43,701 nucleotides of DNA from Gammaproteobacteria bacterium (GTDB taxonomy: Bacteria; Pseudomonadota; Gammaproteobacteria; Arenicellales; CAJQKF01): contig JAUIEZ010000027.1 of NCBI GenBank assembly GCA_030429665.1, positions 1 to 43,701 on the forward strand, given 5' to 3'. The notes under the pieces were generated by a model. That model did no database searches. It was not told the origin of the DNA and saw only the letters and a program-made list of their open reading frames with translations. Both the position numbers and the translations under genes were made by a program. Shown one piece after another: positions 17,791 to 26,690 of this stretch; position 1 is the stretch's first letter; each line of letters opens with the position of its first letter.

Positions 17791-18003
17791 ATGTTTGAAT
17801 ACATGATACAGGGTATAGCGCGCGCCGGGGGTGTCGAGGTGCCACGAGGGCGCACCGTGCTTCCGGCGCGACAGGTCCTGTACAGGCGTCCGGGGGTCGC
17901 GCGCCGGGCCGCCGGATGGGTATTGCAGCGTGGTGCGTCGGGGCTGGAGGCGGTCGCCGTCCGATTGCTCGAACCACGCGCGACGTTTCGCGTCTCGCAT
18001 TGA
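17791..18003 (+). CDS. Small hypothetical ORF
   Basis: 70 residues beginning MFEYMIQGIARAGG, with GAGGG at 17778-17782 eight bases before the ATG. An in-frame ATG at 17695 would give 102 residues but has no ribosome-binding site and overlaps the inverted repeat. The chain is basic (many Arg) with one amphipathic stretch and no recognised domain. It is divergent from the LysR gene and convergent with fghA. The high-GC setting makes chance ORFs common, so this call rests mainly on the ribosome-binding site and position. Confidence 0.33.
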   Translation: MFEYMIQGIARAGGVEVPRGRTVLPARQVLYRRPGVARRAAGWVLQRGASGLEAVAVRLLEPRATFRVSH

Positions 18004-18057
18004 TCGGCGTCGGCGCGCCGGCCACCGGGCGTGCCGGTGACGCGGCGCGCAGCGCGG

Positions 18058-18894
18058 TCAACGCAGGGCCGCGGCGTGAAAGGCGACGTGCTCGCCGATG
18101 AAGCTGGCGATGAAAAAATAGCTGTGGTCGTAGCCGTTTTGCATGCGCAGTTGCAGCGGCTGTCCGGATCGCCGGCAGGCGTCGGCAAACAATTCGGGCT
18201 TGAGTTCCCGGTCGAGAAACGAATCCGCTTCCCCCTGGTCGATCAGGATGGTACCGGCTGTCCGCGCGCCGGCGGCGACCAGCGCGGTGGCGTCGTGCGC
18301 CGCCCAGGCGTCGCGGTCCGCGCCCAGGTAACCGCCCAGCGCTTTCTCGCCCCAGGGACATTGCGACGGCGCGCAGATCGGTGCGAACGCCGATACCGAG
18401 CGGTAGGCATCCGGATTCTTCAGCGCGATGGTCAGCGCCCCGTGGCCGCCCATGGAATGACCGGTGATGCCCTGCCGTTCGTTGTCGACGGGAAAGTGTT
18501 CGGCCACCAGGTCCCTCAGCTCTCCGGTGAGGTAGCTGTACATCCGGTAATTTCGCGACCACGGCGCTTCGGTGGCATCGACGTAGAAGCCGGCGCCGGT
18601 CCCGAAGTCGTAGTCGTCGTCCTCTCCAGCGACGCCCGCGCCTCGCGGGCTGGTGTCCGGTGCCACCAGTACCAGGCCGTGCTCGGCCGCGTAGCGCTGG
18701 GCGCCCGCCTTCACGGTGAAGTTTTCCTCGGTGCAGGTCAGGCCCGACAGGTACCACAGCACCGGAAGGCGGCTGCCGTCGGCGCCGGGTGGCAGGTAGA
18801 CGGCGAATCGCATATCGGTGCCGGTCTCTCGCGAGGCGTGCCGGTATACGCCCTGCACGCCGCCGAAACAGCGGTTCTCGCTAATGGTTTCCAT
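18058..18894 (-). CDS. fghA: S-formylglutathione hydrolase
   Basis: 278 residues, the normal length. The alpha/beta-hydrolase nucleophile is S147 in GHSMGG, with D224 (GEADSFL) and H257 (YDHSYFF) completing the triad; the LSGLTCTEENF oxyanion region is also present. It hydrolyses S-formylglutathione to formate and glutathione, completing the formaldehyde detoxification begun by AdhC. ATG 18894 is 20 bases after the adhC stop on the same strand, so the two genes form an operon transcribed from the adhC promoter. Confidence 0.96.
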   Translation of the reverse strand: METISENRCFGGVQGVYRHASRETGTDMRFAVYLPPGADGSRLPVLWYLSGLTCTEENFTVKAGAQRYAAEHGLVLVAPDTSPRGAGVAGEDDDYDFGTGAGFYVDATEAPWSRNYRMYSYLTGELRDLVAEHFPVDNERQGITGHSMGGHGALTIALKNPDAYRSVSAFAPICAPSQCPWGEKALGGYLGADRDAWAAHDATALVAAGARTAGTILIDQGEADSFLDRELKPELFADACRRSGQPLQLRMQNGYDHSYFFIASFIGEHVAFHAAALR

Positions 18895-18914
18895 GTGCGT
18901 CACGAGACCCGCGC

Positions 18915-20024
18915 CTAGAAGTTGATGACGCTGCGGATCGACTCGCCCTCGTGCATGAGGTCGAATGCCTTGTTGATGTCGTCGAGCGGCATCTGGTGGG
19001 TAATCAGGTCGTCGATGTTGATCTTGCCTTCCATGTACCAGTCGACGATCTTGGGCACGTCGGTGCGCCCGCGCGCGCCGCCGAAGGCGGTGCCGCGCCA
19101 AACGCGGCCGGTGACCAGCTGGAACGGCCGGGTGCTGATTTCCTGGCCCGCCCCCGCCACGCCGATAATGATGGATTCGCCCCAGCCCTTGTGGCAGCAC
19201 TCCAGCGCCTGGCGCATCACATCGACGTTGCCGATGCATTCGAAGGAGAAGTCCGCGCCACCCTTGGTCAGGCTGACGAGGTACGGCACAAGGTCGCCCT
19301 CGACTTCGCCGGGATTGACGAAGTGGGTCATGCCGAACTGGCGACCGAGCGCCTCGCGGCGCGGGTTGAGGTCGACGCCCACGATCATGTCGGCGCCGGC
19401 CAGGCGCGCACCCTGGATGACGTTCAGCCCGATGCCGCCGAGGCCGAAAACCACGACGTTGTCGCCCGGCTTGACCTTCGCGGTGTTGATGACCGCGCCG
19501 ATGCCGGTGGTGACGCCGCAGCCGATGTAGCAGACCTTGTCGAACGGCGCGTCCTCGCGAATCTTCGCCAGCGCGATCTCCGGAACCACGGTGTAGTTGG
19601 AAAACGTCGACGTGCCCATGTAGTGGAATACGTCGTCCTTGCCGAGTTTGAAGCGGCTGGTGCCGTCGGGCATGACGCCGCGTCCCTGGGTCTCGCGAAT
19701 TGCCTGGCACAGGTTGGTCTTGCCGCTGGTGCAGTATTCGCACTGCCGGCACTCCGGTGTGTACAGCGGTATGACGTGGTCGCCCTTCTTCAGGCTGGTG
19801 ACGTCGGGACCCGTGTCGACGACGATGCCGGCACCCTCGTGACCCAGGATGGCGGGAAACAATCCTTCCGGGTCGGCGCCGGATCGGGTGAACTCGTCGG
19901 TATGACACACGCCCGTCGACTTGATCTCGACAAGCACCTCGCCGGCGCCCGGTCCGGCCAGTTCGACGGTTTCGATGGACAGGGGCTTTCCGGCTTCGAA
20001 CGCAACGGCCGCGCGTGTTTGCAT
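18915..20024 (-). CDS. adhC: S-(hydroxymethyl)glutathione dehydrogenase / class III alcohol dehydrogenase
   Basis: 369 residues. Zinc-dependent medium-chain dehydrogenase that oxidises the formaldehyde-glutathione adduct to S-formylglutathione with NAD+. The catalytic zinc region is [10 protein letters not shown], the structural zinc cysteines are in [15 protein letters not shown], and the NAD-binding loop is [15 protein letters not shown] 20024 follows a strong AGGAGGT; the longer in-frame extension was rejected. It is divergent from a small secreted protein gene, and a palindrome abutting a -10-like box lies in the shared 76-base gap. Confidence 0.97.
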   Translation of the reverse strand: MQTRAAVAFEAGKPLSIETVELAGPGAGEVLVEIKSTGVCHTDEFTRSGADPEGLFPAILGHEGAGIVVDTGPDVTSLKKGDHVIPLYTPECRQCEYCTSGKTNLCQAIRETQGRGVMPDGTSRFKLGKDDVFHYMGTSTFSNYTVVPEIALAKIREDAPFDKVCYIGCGVTTGIGAVINTAKVKPGDNVVVFGLGGIGLNVIQGARLAGADMIVGVDLNPRREALGRQFGMTHFVNPGEVEGDLVPYLVSLTKGGADFSFECIGNVDVMRQALECCHKGWGESIIIGVAGAGQEISTRPFQLVTGRVWRGTAFGGARGRTDVPKIVDWYMEGKINIDDLITHQMPLDDINKAFDLMHEGESIRSVINF

Positions 20025-20051
20025 GACACCTCCTAGCGAATGGACAGTGAT

Positions 20052-20076
20052 ATTATGGGGAACTCTTTGGAGTCCC
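20052..20076 (-). promoter_or_regulatory. Candidate adhC -10 box with adjoining dyad
   Basis: On the minus strand CATAAT (20057-20052) matches the -10 consensus at five of six positions, about 28 bases before the adhC start. Directly upstream lies GGGACTC-CAAA-GAGTTCCC (20076-20058), a 7-bp stem with one bulged base. No good -35 is visible, which would fit an activator-dependent promoter, but this is inference. Confidence 0.35.
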
Positions 20077-20100
20077 GATCTTAAACGCAAGAAACCATCG

Positions 20101-20430
20101 ATGAAAGCGCATACGGTTTTCGCAGTCGCCTTGTTGGCATCGGCGCCCGCCCTGGGGTTCGAGTACCCGATCAGCTTCGCCACCGTCGACTGCGACGGAA
20201 ACCCGGGCATGGTCTCAGTAGACGTGTCGCGCATCTACAAGGTGCAGTCCCTGGGCTGTGAGAACGGCACCGCGCTCGGCCAGGTCGTGATCCGCAACGA
20301 CGCGGGCGGCTACGACGTTGCCACCGTCTCGGCCGAAGAGGCCGAGAGCCTGCAGCAGGAAATCAGGGACTACACGCGCGCGCGGCGCGAAGCGCTGCAG
20401 AAAGGCGGGACGGTCATCATCGGAAATTGA
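20101..20430 (+). CDS. Small secreted protein of unknown function
   Basis: 109 residues. A clear signal peptide ([14 protein letters not shown], cleavage near residues 18-20) is followed by a small domain with exactly two cysteines, C31 and C53, likely a disulfide, then a charged C-terminal helix ([21 protein letters not shown]). Probably periplasmic. I do not recognise a family. It is divergent from adhC and followed after about 100 bases by another exported protein gene. The ribosome-binding site is weak. ATG 20101 is chosen because the signal peptide starts there. Confidence 0.7.
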   Translation: MKAHTVFAVALLASAPALGFEYPISFATVDCDGNPGMVSVDVSRIYKVQSLGCENGTALGQVVIRNDAGGYDVATVSAEEAESLQQEIRDYTRARREALQKGGTVIIGN

Positions 20431-20528
20431 TCGTCGTCAACGCCGGTAGTGAACGCCGCGCGCCGTTCGAAGCGCGTTGATATAGTGGTTGGCGAACGTT
20501 GATCACGCCCCTGGTTGCGAGGAACCCC

Positions 20529-21686
20529 ATGCCGTCTATTAAATCAATTCGCCGCACCGTTGCCGGCGTCGTTTACGCGATTTCGCTTCCGCTCGCCACC
20601 GTCGCCCACGGCGATGACACCCGTGACACCATGGCGCGCGTCTACTCTTCGCTGGCCACGCTGCTGCCGATATCTCTCGACGAGGCGCGCTTCGACACGA
20701 AGGAGGGCACCGAGCAGATGTCCCGCGCGCTCGACGAGCTCGCGGGCGCCGCCGACGACCTGTCTTCGCACGCCGAGGGCGTCTCCGCCGAGTTCCGGTC
20801 CCTGGCGCGCACGTTCGAAACCAACGTGTTGCTGCTGAGGCAGAGTCTCGACCAGGGTCGCTACCACGAGTTCAACTACCTGGTGCTCGACCTTACCGGC
20901 AATTGCGTGAGTTGCCACGCGCGGTTGCCGTCCGGCGCCGGACCGGCCTTCGCCGCCGGTTTGTCCGAGGCCGTTGCCGATCGACTCTACTCCGATCTCG
21001 ATCGCGTCCAGCTGCAGATTGCCACGCGCCAGTTCGACGCCGCCCTCGACACGCTCGAGGGTATCATCGCCGATCCCGGTGTCGAGCCACTGGATCTCGA
21101 ACTCGACGGTGTGTTGTTCGACTACCTCACGGTGGGTATCACGGTCAGCGGACAGACCGATCGCGTGAAGCGTACCCTGGAGCGGCTGCGCGCGCGAAAG
21201 GATCTGCCGTACTACATGGCGCGCTACGCCGGACGCTGGTCGAACCATCTTGCCGCCCTCGAGAAAGACATTGCCGCGACGCCCTCGATTGCGCGCGCGC
21301 GGACCCTGTTCGATACCTCGACCAGCGTGTCCCCGGTACCGTCGAGCCAGGAGCGCGTGGTTCACGACCTGGTGACCTCGACGATGCTGCGTCGCCTGCT
21401 CGAGAGCGACGCCCTTGATGACGCCGCGCGCGCCGAGGCGTACTGGATGCTTGGTGTCATTTCGATACGCACCGTCAATCCGAGGCCGGGCGTGCCCCAT
21501 ACCGAGCTGCTCCTCGAGGCCGCCATACGCGCTGCGCCCGGCAGTGAGGTCGCGCGGCACAGTTACGCCCTGCTCGAGGAGTACAACCGTGTCAGCTTCG
21601 CCGGCATCACCAACGCCGAGATGCCGGGCGCGATCCTCGATCTGGACGTTCTGCGCGACCTCGCCGGCGTCAAGCAAAACCAGTAG
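20529..21686 (+). CDS. Exported protein with single c-type haem motif and helical repeats
   Basis: 385 residues. A signal peptide (residues about 10-27, ending VAHG) is followed by a four-helix-like region ending in CVSCH (C126, C129, H130), the covalent haem c attachment motif, placed at the end of a helix as in cytochrome c'. Residues about 150-370 are helical and TPR-like (pairs such as FDAALDTLEGIIADPG and AEAYWMLGVISIRT). I know no named family for the combination. It may sense or carry redox equivalents in the periplasm. GAGGAA at 20517-20522 supports ATG 20529. rmuC follows after 24 bases. Confidence 0.72.
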   Translation: MPSIKSIRRTVAGVVYAISLPLATVAHGDDTRDTMARVYSSLATLLPISLDEARFDTKEGTEQMSRALDELAGAADDLSSHAEGVSAEFRSLARTFETNVLLLRQSLDQGRYHEFNYLVLDLTGNCVSCHARLPSGAGPAFAAGLSEAVADRLYSDLDRVQLQIATRQFDAALDTLEGIIADPGVEPLDLELDGVLFDYLTVGITVSGQTDRVKRTLERLRARKDLPYYMARYAGRWSNHLAALEKDIAATPSIARARTLFDTSTSVSPVPSSQERVVHDLVTSTMLRRLLESDALDDAARAEAYWMLGVISIRTVNPRPGVPHTELLLEAAIRAAPGSEVARHSYALLEEYNRVSFAGITNAEMPGAILDLDVLRDLAGVKQNQ

Positions 21687-21710
21687 AGTTCGTTCGCCGA
21701 AACCGACCCG

Positions 21711-23069
21711 TTGCCGGACGCCGTTGACATAGAGAGGCTGGTGTTCGCGGTCTCGCCCGCCTGGCTGGCCGCGGCGCTGGGCGCCATCGCCGTTGTCCTG
21801 CTGGTCGTCCTGCTGGCTCGCACCTCGCGCGGACGGACGGCACGCCTGGAGGCGGTGTTGCGCGAGGAACACCGCCAGATGCGCGAGGCGGCCAGCCGCG
21901 ATGCCTGGGAATTGCGCGACGAACTGGCCTCGGCGCAGAACGCGGCGAACCAGTCCGTGGTGACCAGCGTGGCGGAGTTAGGCCGTGCCCAGCGCGATGC
22001 GATTGCCGGCCTGGAACAGCGCCTCGCTCACCAGGTGGACCGCGCCGAGCGCCATCACGACGAACTGCGCCAGGGGCTGGAGCAGCGGGCCCAGGCGCTG
22101 CAATCGGCCATGGATGCGCGGCTGGGCGAGATGCGTAGCCTGGTCGACGAGAAGCTGCAGTCGACCCTGGAGCGCCGCCTCGGCGAGTCCTTTCGCCAGG
22201 TGAGCGAACGCCTCGAGGCGGTGCAGAAGGGGCTCGGCGAGATGCAGACGCTGGCCGCCGGCGTCGGTGATCTCAAGCGCGTGCTCACCAACGTAAAGAC
22301 CCGGGGCACCTGGGGTGAGGTGCAACTCGGAAGCTTGCTGGAGGAGATCCTCGCGCCCGAGCAGTTCGCCCGCAACGTGAATACCCGCGAAGGATCGGAC
22401 AACCGGGTGGAGTACGCAGTGCGGCTGCCCGGGGAGGGCGGACGGAGCGTGTGGCTGCCGATCGACGCCAAGTTTCCCCAGGAGGACTACCAGCGGTTGG
22501 TCGATGCCGCCGAGGCCGCCGACCAGGCCGGGGTGGACGCCAGCCTGGCGGCACTGGTGAACGCCCTTGCGCGGGCGGGCCGGGACATCGCCGACAAGTA
22601 CCTCGACCCGCCGCGCACCACCGATTTCGCCATCATGTTCCTGCCCACCGAGGGACTGTACGCCGAGGCGCTTCGCCAGGGCGGCCTGGTGGAGCGCCTG
22701 CAGCGCGATCACCGGGTGGTGGTGTCGGGGCCGACCACCCTGGCGGCCTTGCTCAACAGCCTGCGGATGGGTTTTCGCACGCTCGCCATCGAGCGGCGAT
22801 CCAGCGAGGTGTGGGCACTGCTGGCCGAGGTCAAGACCGAGTTCGAGCGGTTCGGCGACCAGCTCGCCCGCGCACGGCGCCAGCTCGATCTCGCGGCGAA
22901 GGCCATCGACCGTACCGGCACCCGTACGCGCGCGATGGCGCGACGACTGCGTCACCTGGAAACCCTGCCGGGGCAGGAAGACGACGCTGGCTCCGCCGAC
23001 GGCGCCGACGACGGCGAGTGGTCCGCGTCCGGCGACGTCGACGGCGGCGACCCGCCGCGGCATGGTTGA
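21711..23069 (+). CDS. rmuC: DNA recombination protein RmuC
   Basis: 452 residues. One N-terminal membrane helix (about residues 15-36) is followed by a long coiled coil (about 45-185) and the RmuC nuclease-like domain, with RGTWGEVQLGSLLEEIL near residue 198 and IDAKFPQEDYQRL near 247. RmuC restricts DNA inversion and is proposed to be a PD-(D/E)XK-related nuclease. The start is uncertain: TTG 21711 has no ribosome-binding site, while GTG 21741 follows a GAGAGG that is rather close. The C-terminus ends in an acidic D/G-rich tail. Confidence 0.93.
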   Translation: MPDAVDIERLVFAVSPAWLAAALGAIAVVLLVVLLARTSRGRTARLEAVLREEHRQMREAASRDAWELRDELASAQNAANQSVVTSVAELGRAQRDAIAGLEQRLAHQVDRAERHHDELRQGLEQRAQALQSAMDARLGEMRSLVDEKLQSTLERRLGESFRQVSERLEAVQKGLGEMQTLAAGVGDLKRVLTNVKTRGTWGEVQLGSLLEEILAPEQFARNVNTREGSDNRVEYAVRLPGEGGRSVWLPIDAKFPQEDYQRLVDAAEAADQAGVDASLAALVNALARAGRDIADKYLDPPRTTDFAIMFLPTEGLYAEALRQGGLVERLQRDHRVVVSGPTTLAALLNSLRMGFRTLAIERRSSEVWALLAEVKTEFERFGDQLARARRQLDLAAKAIDRTGTRTRAMARRLRHLETLPGQEDDAGSADGADDGEWSASGDVDGGDPPRHG

Positions 23070-23149
23070 ATATTCACGTAGACCGGGCGCCGCCCTTGTT
23101 ATAGTCCGCACCTGGAGTTCATTCACCAGACACGAACCCGGCGGGCGCC

Positions 23150-26100
23150 ATGGCGGCGAACCCGCGAGCGGTTGCCGGAGTCCTCGTGCCCCTGCCTGAT
23201 CTACTGAACGCTTCCAGCGGAATCGAGCCCGCACCGGCGAAAGGCCGTTTCGGGGTACGCGGCGCGTGCCTGGCGCTGGCGCTCGTTCTGGCGCTGCCCG
23301 GCACCGTTCAGGCCCAGCTGTCCCTGTCGGGGCTCGGCGGGACGTCCGGCGACGCGGCCCAGGATGCCTCAGAGGATGACGCGTCGGGCACGAACCCGGA
23401 AAACGAGCAGCAGGTTACCGAGGCGCGGCAGGAGCTGGAATCCGTCGAGTCGAAGATTCGGCAGCTTCAGGAACGAATCGCCGGCGCGGACGAACGCATC
23501 AGGCGCATCCAGGAGAAAATCGCCAACGATCACGACCTGATCGGGGCGGCGTCGACCGACATCAACGACCTGTCCCGAGAGGCGCTCGAGGAGCTGGTCA
23601 GCGAACAGCGAAACAAGGTGTCGGCGCAGCGAGAGCGCATCGTCGAACTCGACGCCACGCTGAGCGATCTCATCCAGGCGCCGAGCAAGCTCGCGGAGCA
23701 GCGCGAGGCGATCTCCCAGGAGACCGCGCAGACGCCCGCGCTCCCGCAGGCCGGGGCGCCGTCCGCGGCGAGCGACGCCGGCCCGGCTTCGGGTGTCGAG
23801 GCGGTGCCGTCCGGCGACGCCGCCGATTCCGCCGCAACCGTCGACGGGTTGCGTCGGCAGATCGACGAGCGGCGCCTCGAGCTCACCCGTCTTCGCTTGT
23901 CCAACAACGAGACGCTCAACGCCTTGACCACCGCGGAGCGGGACCTGGCGAAGCGCGAACTTGCCCAACGCGAGACGTTCCTCGACAGGGCCCTCGAGCG
24001 GTTGCGCGTGCTGAGCGAGCGCGAGGCCGAACAATCGCTCAACGAGGCGCGCGAGGCGCAGCGACAAAGCGCCTTCGAACCGAAGGTGGTTCGTTCCCTG
24101 GCCGACGAGATCGTCGCTCTCAAGGAGGAACTGGCCAGCGCCTCGCACCGCGGCGGACAGGTGGCCGAGCAGCTCCAGGAGGTCAGCTCCCGGTTCGACC
24201 GCATCCGCGACGACTTCATCACCACGCGAGACCGGGTCGAGGTGGTGGGATCGACGCCCGCCATCGGGCGCATGCTCAGGCGCCGCCTCGACAGCCTGCC
24301 GTCGAATACCGGCTATCGGCGCAGCGCGCAATCGCGTCGTGCGGAGATCAGCGAGGTCATCGATCGACAGATCGATATCGACGAAGAGTTGCGTCAGCTG
24401 GGCGAGGTCGACGCCGAGGTCACCAACCTGATGGCCGGCATTGGCGAGCCGGTCGCCAGCGAGCACATCCCCTCGCTGCGTGAACGCCTCGCGTCGCTGC
24501 TGGTGGAAAAACGCAACACGCTCAGCCAGTTGCACGCCCAGTACGGCGCGGTCGCCGCGCGCCTCACCCAGCTCGACCAGGCCCAGCGCGACCTGGTGAG
24601 CAAGGCGCGTGAGTTCGTGGAGTTCATCGAAGGCGAGTTGATGACCATCCCCAGTCAGCCGGTGCTGCACGAGGTCACCGCGGGTCAATGGTTGGCGGCG
24701 GTCTCGTCTTCGTTCGACATGCGCGTGTGGAAGCAGTTAGTCACCGACACGGCGACCGCGTTGACGGGCAGCATCGACTTCACCGTGCTGGTGCTGCTCT
24801 TGACGGGTGCCGTGCTCGCAAGCCGGCGGTGGGCGCGCCGCGAGTTCAAGCGCATTGCGCCGCTGACCCGCAAGATCCGGACCGATCGCATGGCGCTGAC
24901 ATTCCTGGCGCTCGTTTGCACGTTGCTGTTGTGCGCCTCGATGCCGATCCTGCTGGGGGGCCTCGGCTGGGTCATCGTTCGTGCCTCGGTGTCCGACATC
25001 TCTTCGGCATTCGGCAGCGCCCTGATGCTCGCGGGCGCGGTGCTGCTGATATTCGGTTTCGTGCGCCAGATGGTGCGAACCGACGGCCTGGCGCTGCGAC
25101 ACTTCCGGTGGACCGAGGACAGCTGCCGCCGCATCTACCGAAACCTGTACTGGTTCCTGCCGCTGCTCACGGTATCGGTCGGGTTCAACCGATTCACCTT
25201 TCTCGCCGGGGTGGAAGGCTGGAACCTGTTCAGCCGTTTGTTCCTGATCGCCATGCTGGTCCTGACACTGGTCTTCTTCTGGCGCGTCAGCCGCCACGCG
25301 CTATCGAGCGAAAAACATGTCGATGCGTTGACCGACCTGAGCGACCCGCTGTCGCATCGCCGGCGACGCTGGTTTCTGCCCCTGGCGCTGGTGCTGTGGT
25401 CGGTCGCGTTCATGTCCTACTTCGGTTACCACTACACGGCCATGCGGCTGGACTACTACATCGGCCAGACGTTCGTGCTGCTGGTCGCGTTGTTGCTGGC
25501 CCACAACCTCCTGCTGCGCTGGTCGACGCTGGTGCAGAAGCGACTGCGTTTCAACGAACTGGTCAAGCGGCGCGAGGAGGCACGCGCCTCGCGCGAATCG
25601 GGCGAATCCGAATCGCAGGCCCCGGATAGCGCCGACTACCTTGTCGTCGACGAACACGAACTGGACGTCGTCGGTCTCGGTGAGCAGACCCAGCGGTTGG
25701 TGTCCGCCGTCCTGTTGTTCCTCGGGTTCGTCGGTCTTTACCTGGTCTGGGATGACCTGTTTCCGGCACTGCGCGTGCTCAACGAGATCAACCTGCCGTT
25801 CAGCCAACTCGCGGTGGTCGACGGCGTACAGAAGGAGATCCCGGTCACCCTGACCGACGTGGCCGTCGCGCTCCTGGTGTTCGTCGCCACGTTCATTGCC
25901 GCGCGCAACCTGCCGGGGCTGCTGGAATTCGTCGTGTTGCAGCGGCTGCCCATCGATGCCGGCGCGCGCTACGCGACCATTACCATCGCGCGCTACGTCA
26001 TCGTGGCGGTGGGCGTCATCGTCGGCTTCGGCATCATCGGCGCCGACTGGTCCAAGCTGCAATGGCTCATCGCCGCGCTCGGCGTCGGCCTGGGCTTCGG

Positions 26101-26665
26101 GCTGCAGGAAATCGTCGCCAATTTCGTCAGCGGCATCATCCTGCTTTTCGAGCGCCCGATTCGGGTCGGCGACGTCATCACCCTGGGAGACACCGACGGC
26201 GTGGTGACGCGAATCCGGATACGTGCGACCACCATTCGCAACTGGGACCAGCGGGAACTGGTGGTTCCCAACAAGGAGTTCATCACCGGACGTCTTTTGA
26301 ACTGGACGCTGTCCGATCCCATCAACAGGATGGTGATCAAGGTCGGCGTCGCCTATGGATCGGACGTCGACAAAGCCCTGGAAATCATGCTGGACGTCGC
26401 GGAGAAACATCCCCACGTGCTCGAGGATCCCAAGCCGGTCGTGGTGTTCGAGAACTTCGGCGAAAGTTCCCTCGACCTGTCCCTGCGCTGCTATCAGACG
26501 GGGCTGGACTGGCGATTGCCGACGCTCAACGAGATCAACAGGGAGATCAATCGGCGCTTCGCCGAGGCCGGCATCGAGATTCCCTTCGCGCAGCGCGACG
26601 TGCACCTGCGTGCCGGCGACCCCCTCGAGGTCGTGCTTCGCCGCGGCCAGCGCGCCCCGGACTGA
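23150..26665 (+). CDS. MscK/KefA-like large mechanosensitive channel
   Basis: 1171 residues. A signal peptide lies at about residues 33-55 (LALALVLALPGTVQA) after a 32-residue lead. A very long periplasmic coiled-coil region runs to about residue 535, then about eleven membrane helices. The MscS pore and beta domain (about 930-1155) carries ALGVGLGFGLQEIVANF, ERPIRVGDVITLGD and VVPNKEFITGRLLNW. It belongs with MscK/KefA-type MscS-superfamily channels, which release solutes at high membrane tension. The lead before the signal peptide suggests the true start may be downstream, but no ATG occurs before residue 55. Confidence 0.92.
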   Translation: MAANPRAVAGVLVPLPDLLNASSGIEPAPAKGRFGVRGACLALALVLALPGTVQAQLSLSGLGGTSGDAAQDASEDDASGTNPENEQQVTEARQELESVESKIRQLQERIAGADERIRRIQEKIANDHDLIGAASTDINDLSREALEELVSEQRNKVSAQRERIVELDATLSDLIQAPSKLAEQREAISQETAQTPALPQAGAPSAASDAGPASGVEAVPSGDAADSAATVDGLRRQIDERRLELTRLRLSNNETLNALTTAERDLAKRELAQRETFLDRALERLRVLSEREAEQSLNEAREAQRQSAFEPKVVRSLADEIVALKEELASASHRGGQVAEQLQEVSSRFDRIRDDFITTRDRVEVVGSTPAIGRMLRRRLDSLPSNTGYRRSAQSRRAEISEVIDRQIDIDEELRQLGEVDAEVTNLMAGIGEPVASEHIPSLRERLASLLVEKRNTLSQLHAQYGAVAARLTQLDQAQRDLVSKAREFVEFIEGELMTIPSQPVLHEVTAGQWLAAVSSSFDMRVWKQLVTDTATALTGSIDFTVLVLLLTGAVLASRRWARREFKRIAPLTRKIRTDRMALTFLALVCTLLLCASMPILLGGLGWVIVRASVSDISSAFGSALMLAGAVLLIFGFVRQMVRTDGLALRHFRWTEDSCRRIYRNLYWFLPLLTVSVGFNRFTFLAGVEGWNLFSRLFLIAMLVLTLVFFWRVSRHALSSEKHVDALTDLSDPLSHRRRRWFLPLALVLWSVAFMSYFGYHYTAMRLDYYIGQTFVLLVALLLAHNLLLRWSTLVQKRLRFNELVKRREEARASRESGESESQAPDSADYLVVDEHELDVVGLGEQTQRLVSAVLLFLGFVGLYLVWDDLFPALRVLNEINLPFSQLAVVDGVQKEIPVTLTDVAVALLVFVATFIAARNLPGLLEFVVLQRLPIDAGARYATITIARYVIVAVGVIVGFGIIGADWSKLQWLIAALGVGLGFGLQEIVANFVSGIILLFERPIRVGDVITLGDTDGVVTRIRIRATTIRNWDQRELVVPNKEFITGRLLNWTLSDPINRMVIKVGVAYGSDVDKALEIMLDVAEKHPHVLEDPKPVVVFENFGESSLDLSLRCYQTGLDWRLPTLNEINREINRRFAEAGIEIPFAQRDVHLRAGDPLEVVLRRGQRAPD

Positions 26666-26690
26666 GACCGGCGTTCCCCGAGATCTCGTC

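Larger units (their letters stand above)
17656..18057. other. 402-base low-content interval between lysR and fghA
   Basis: The first 140 bases are AT-richer than the surroundings and hold a perfect inverted repeat next to the lysR start. The remainder is GC-rich and holds one small plus-strand ORF with a good ribosome-binding site. No RNA gene, transposon end or tandem repeat was seen. The fghA stop closes the interval. Confidence 0.6.
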
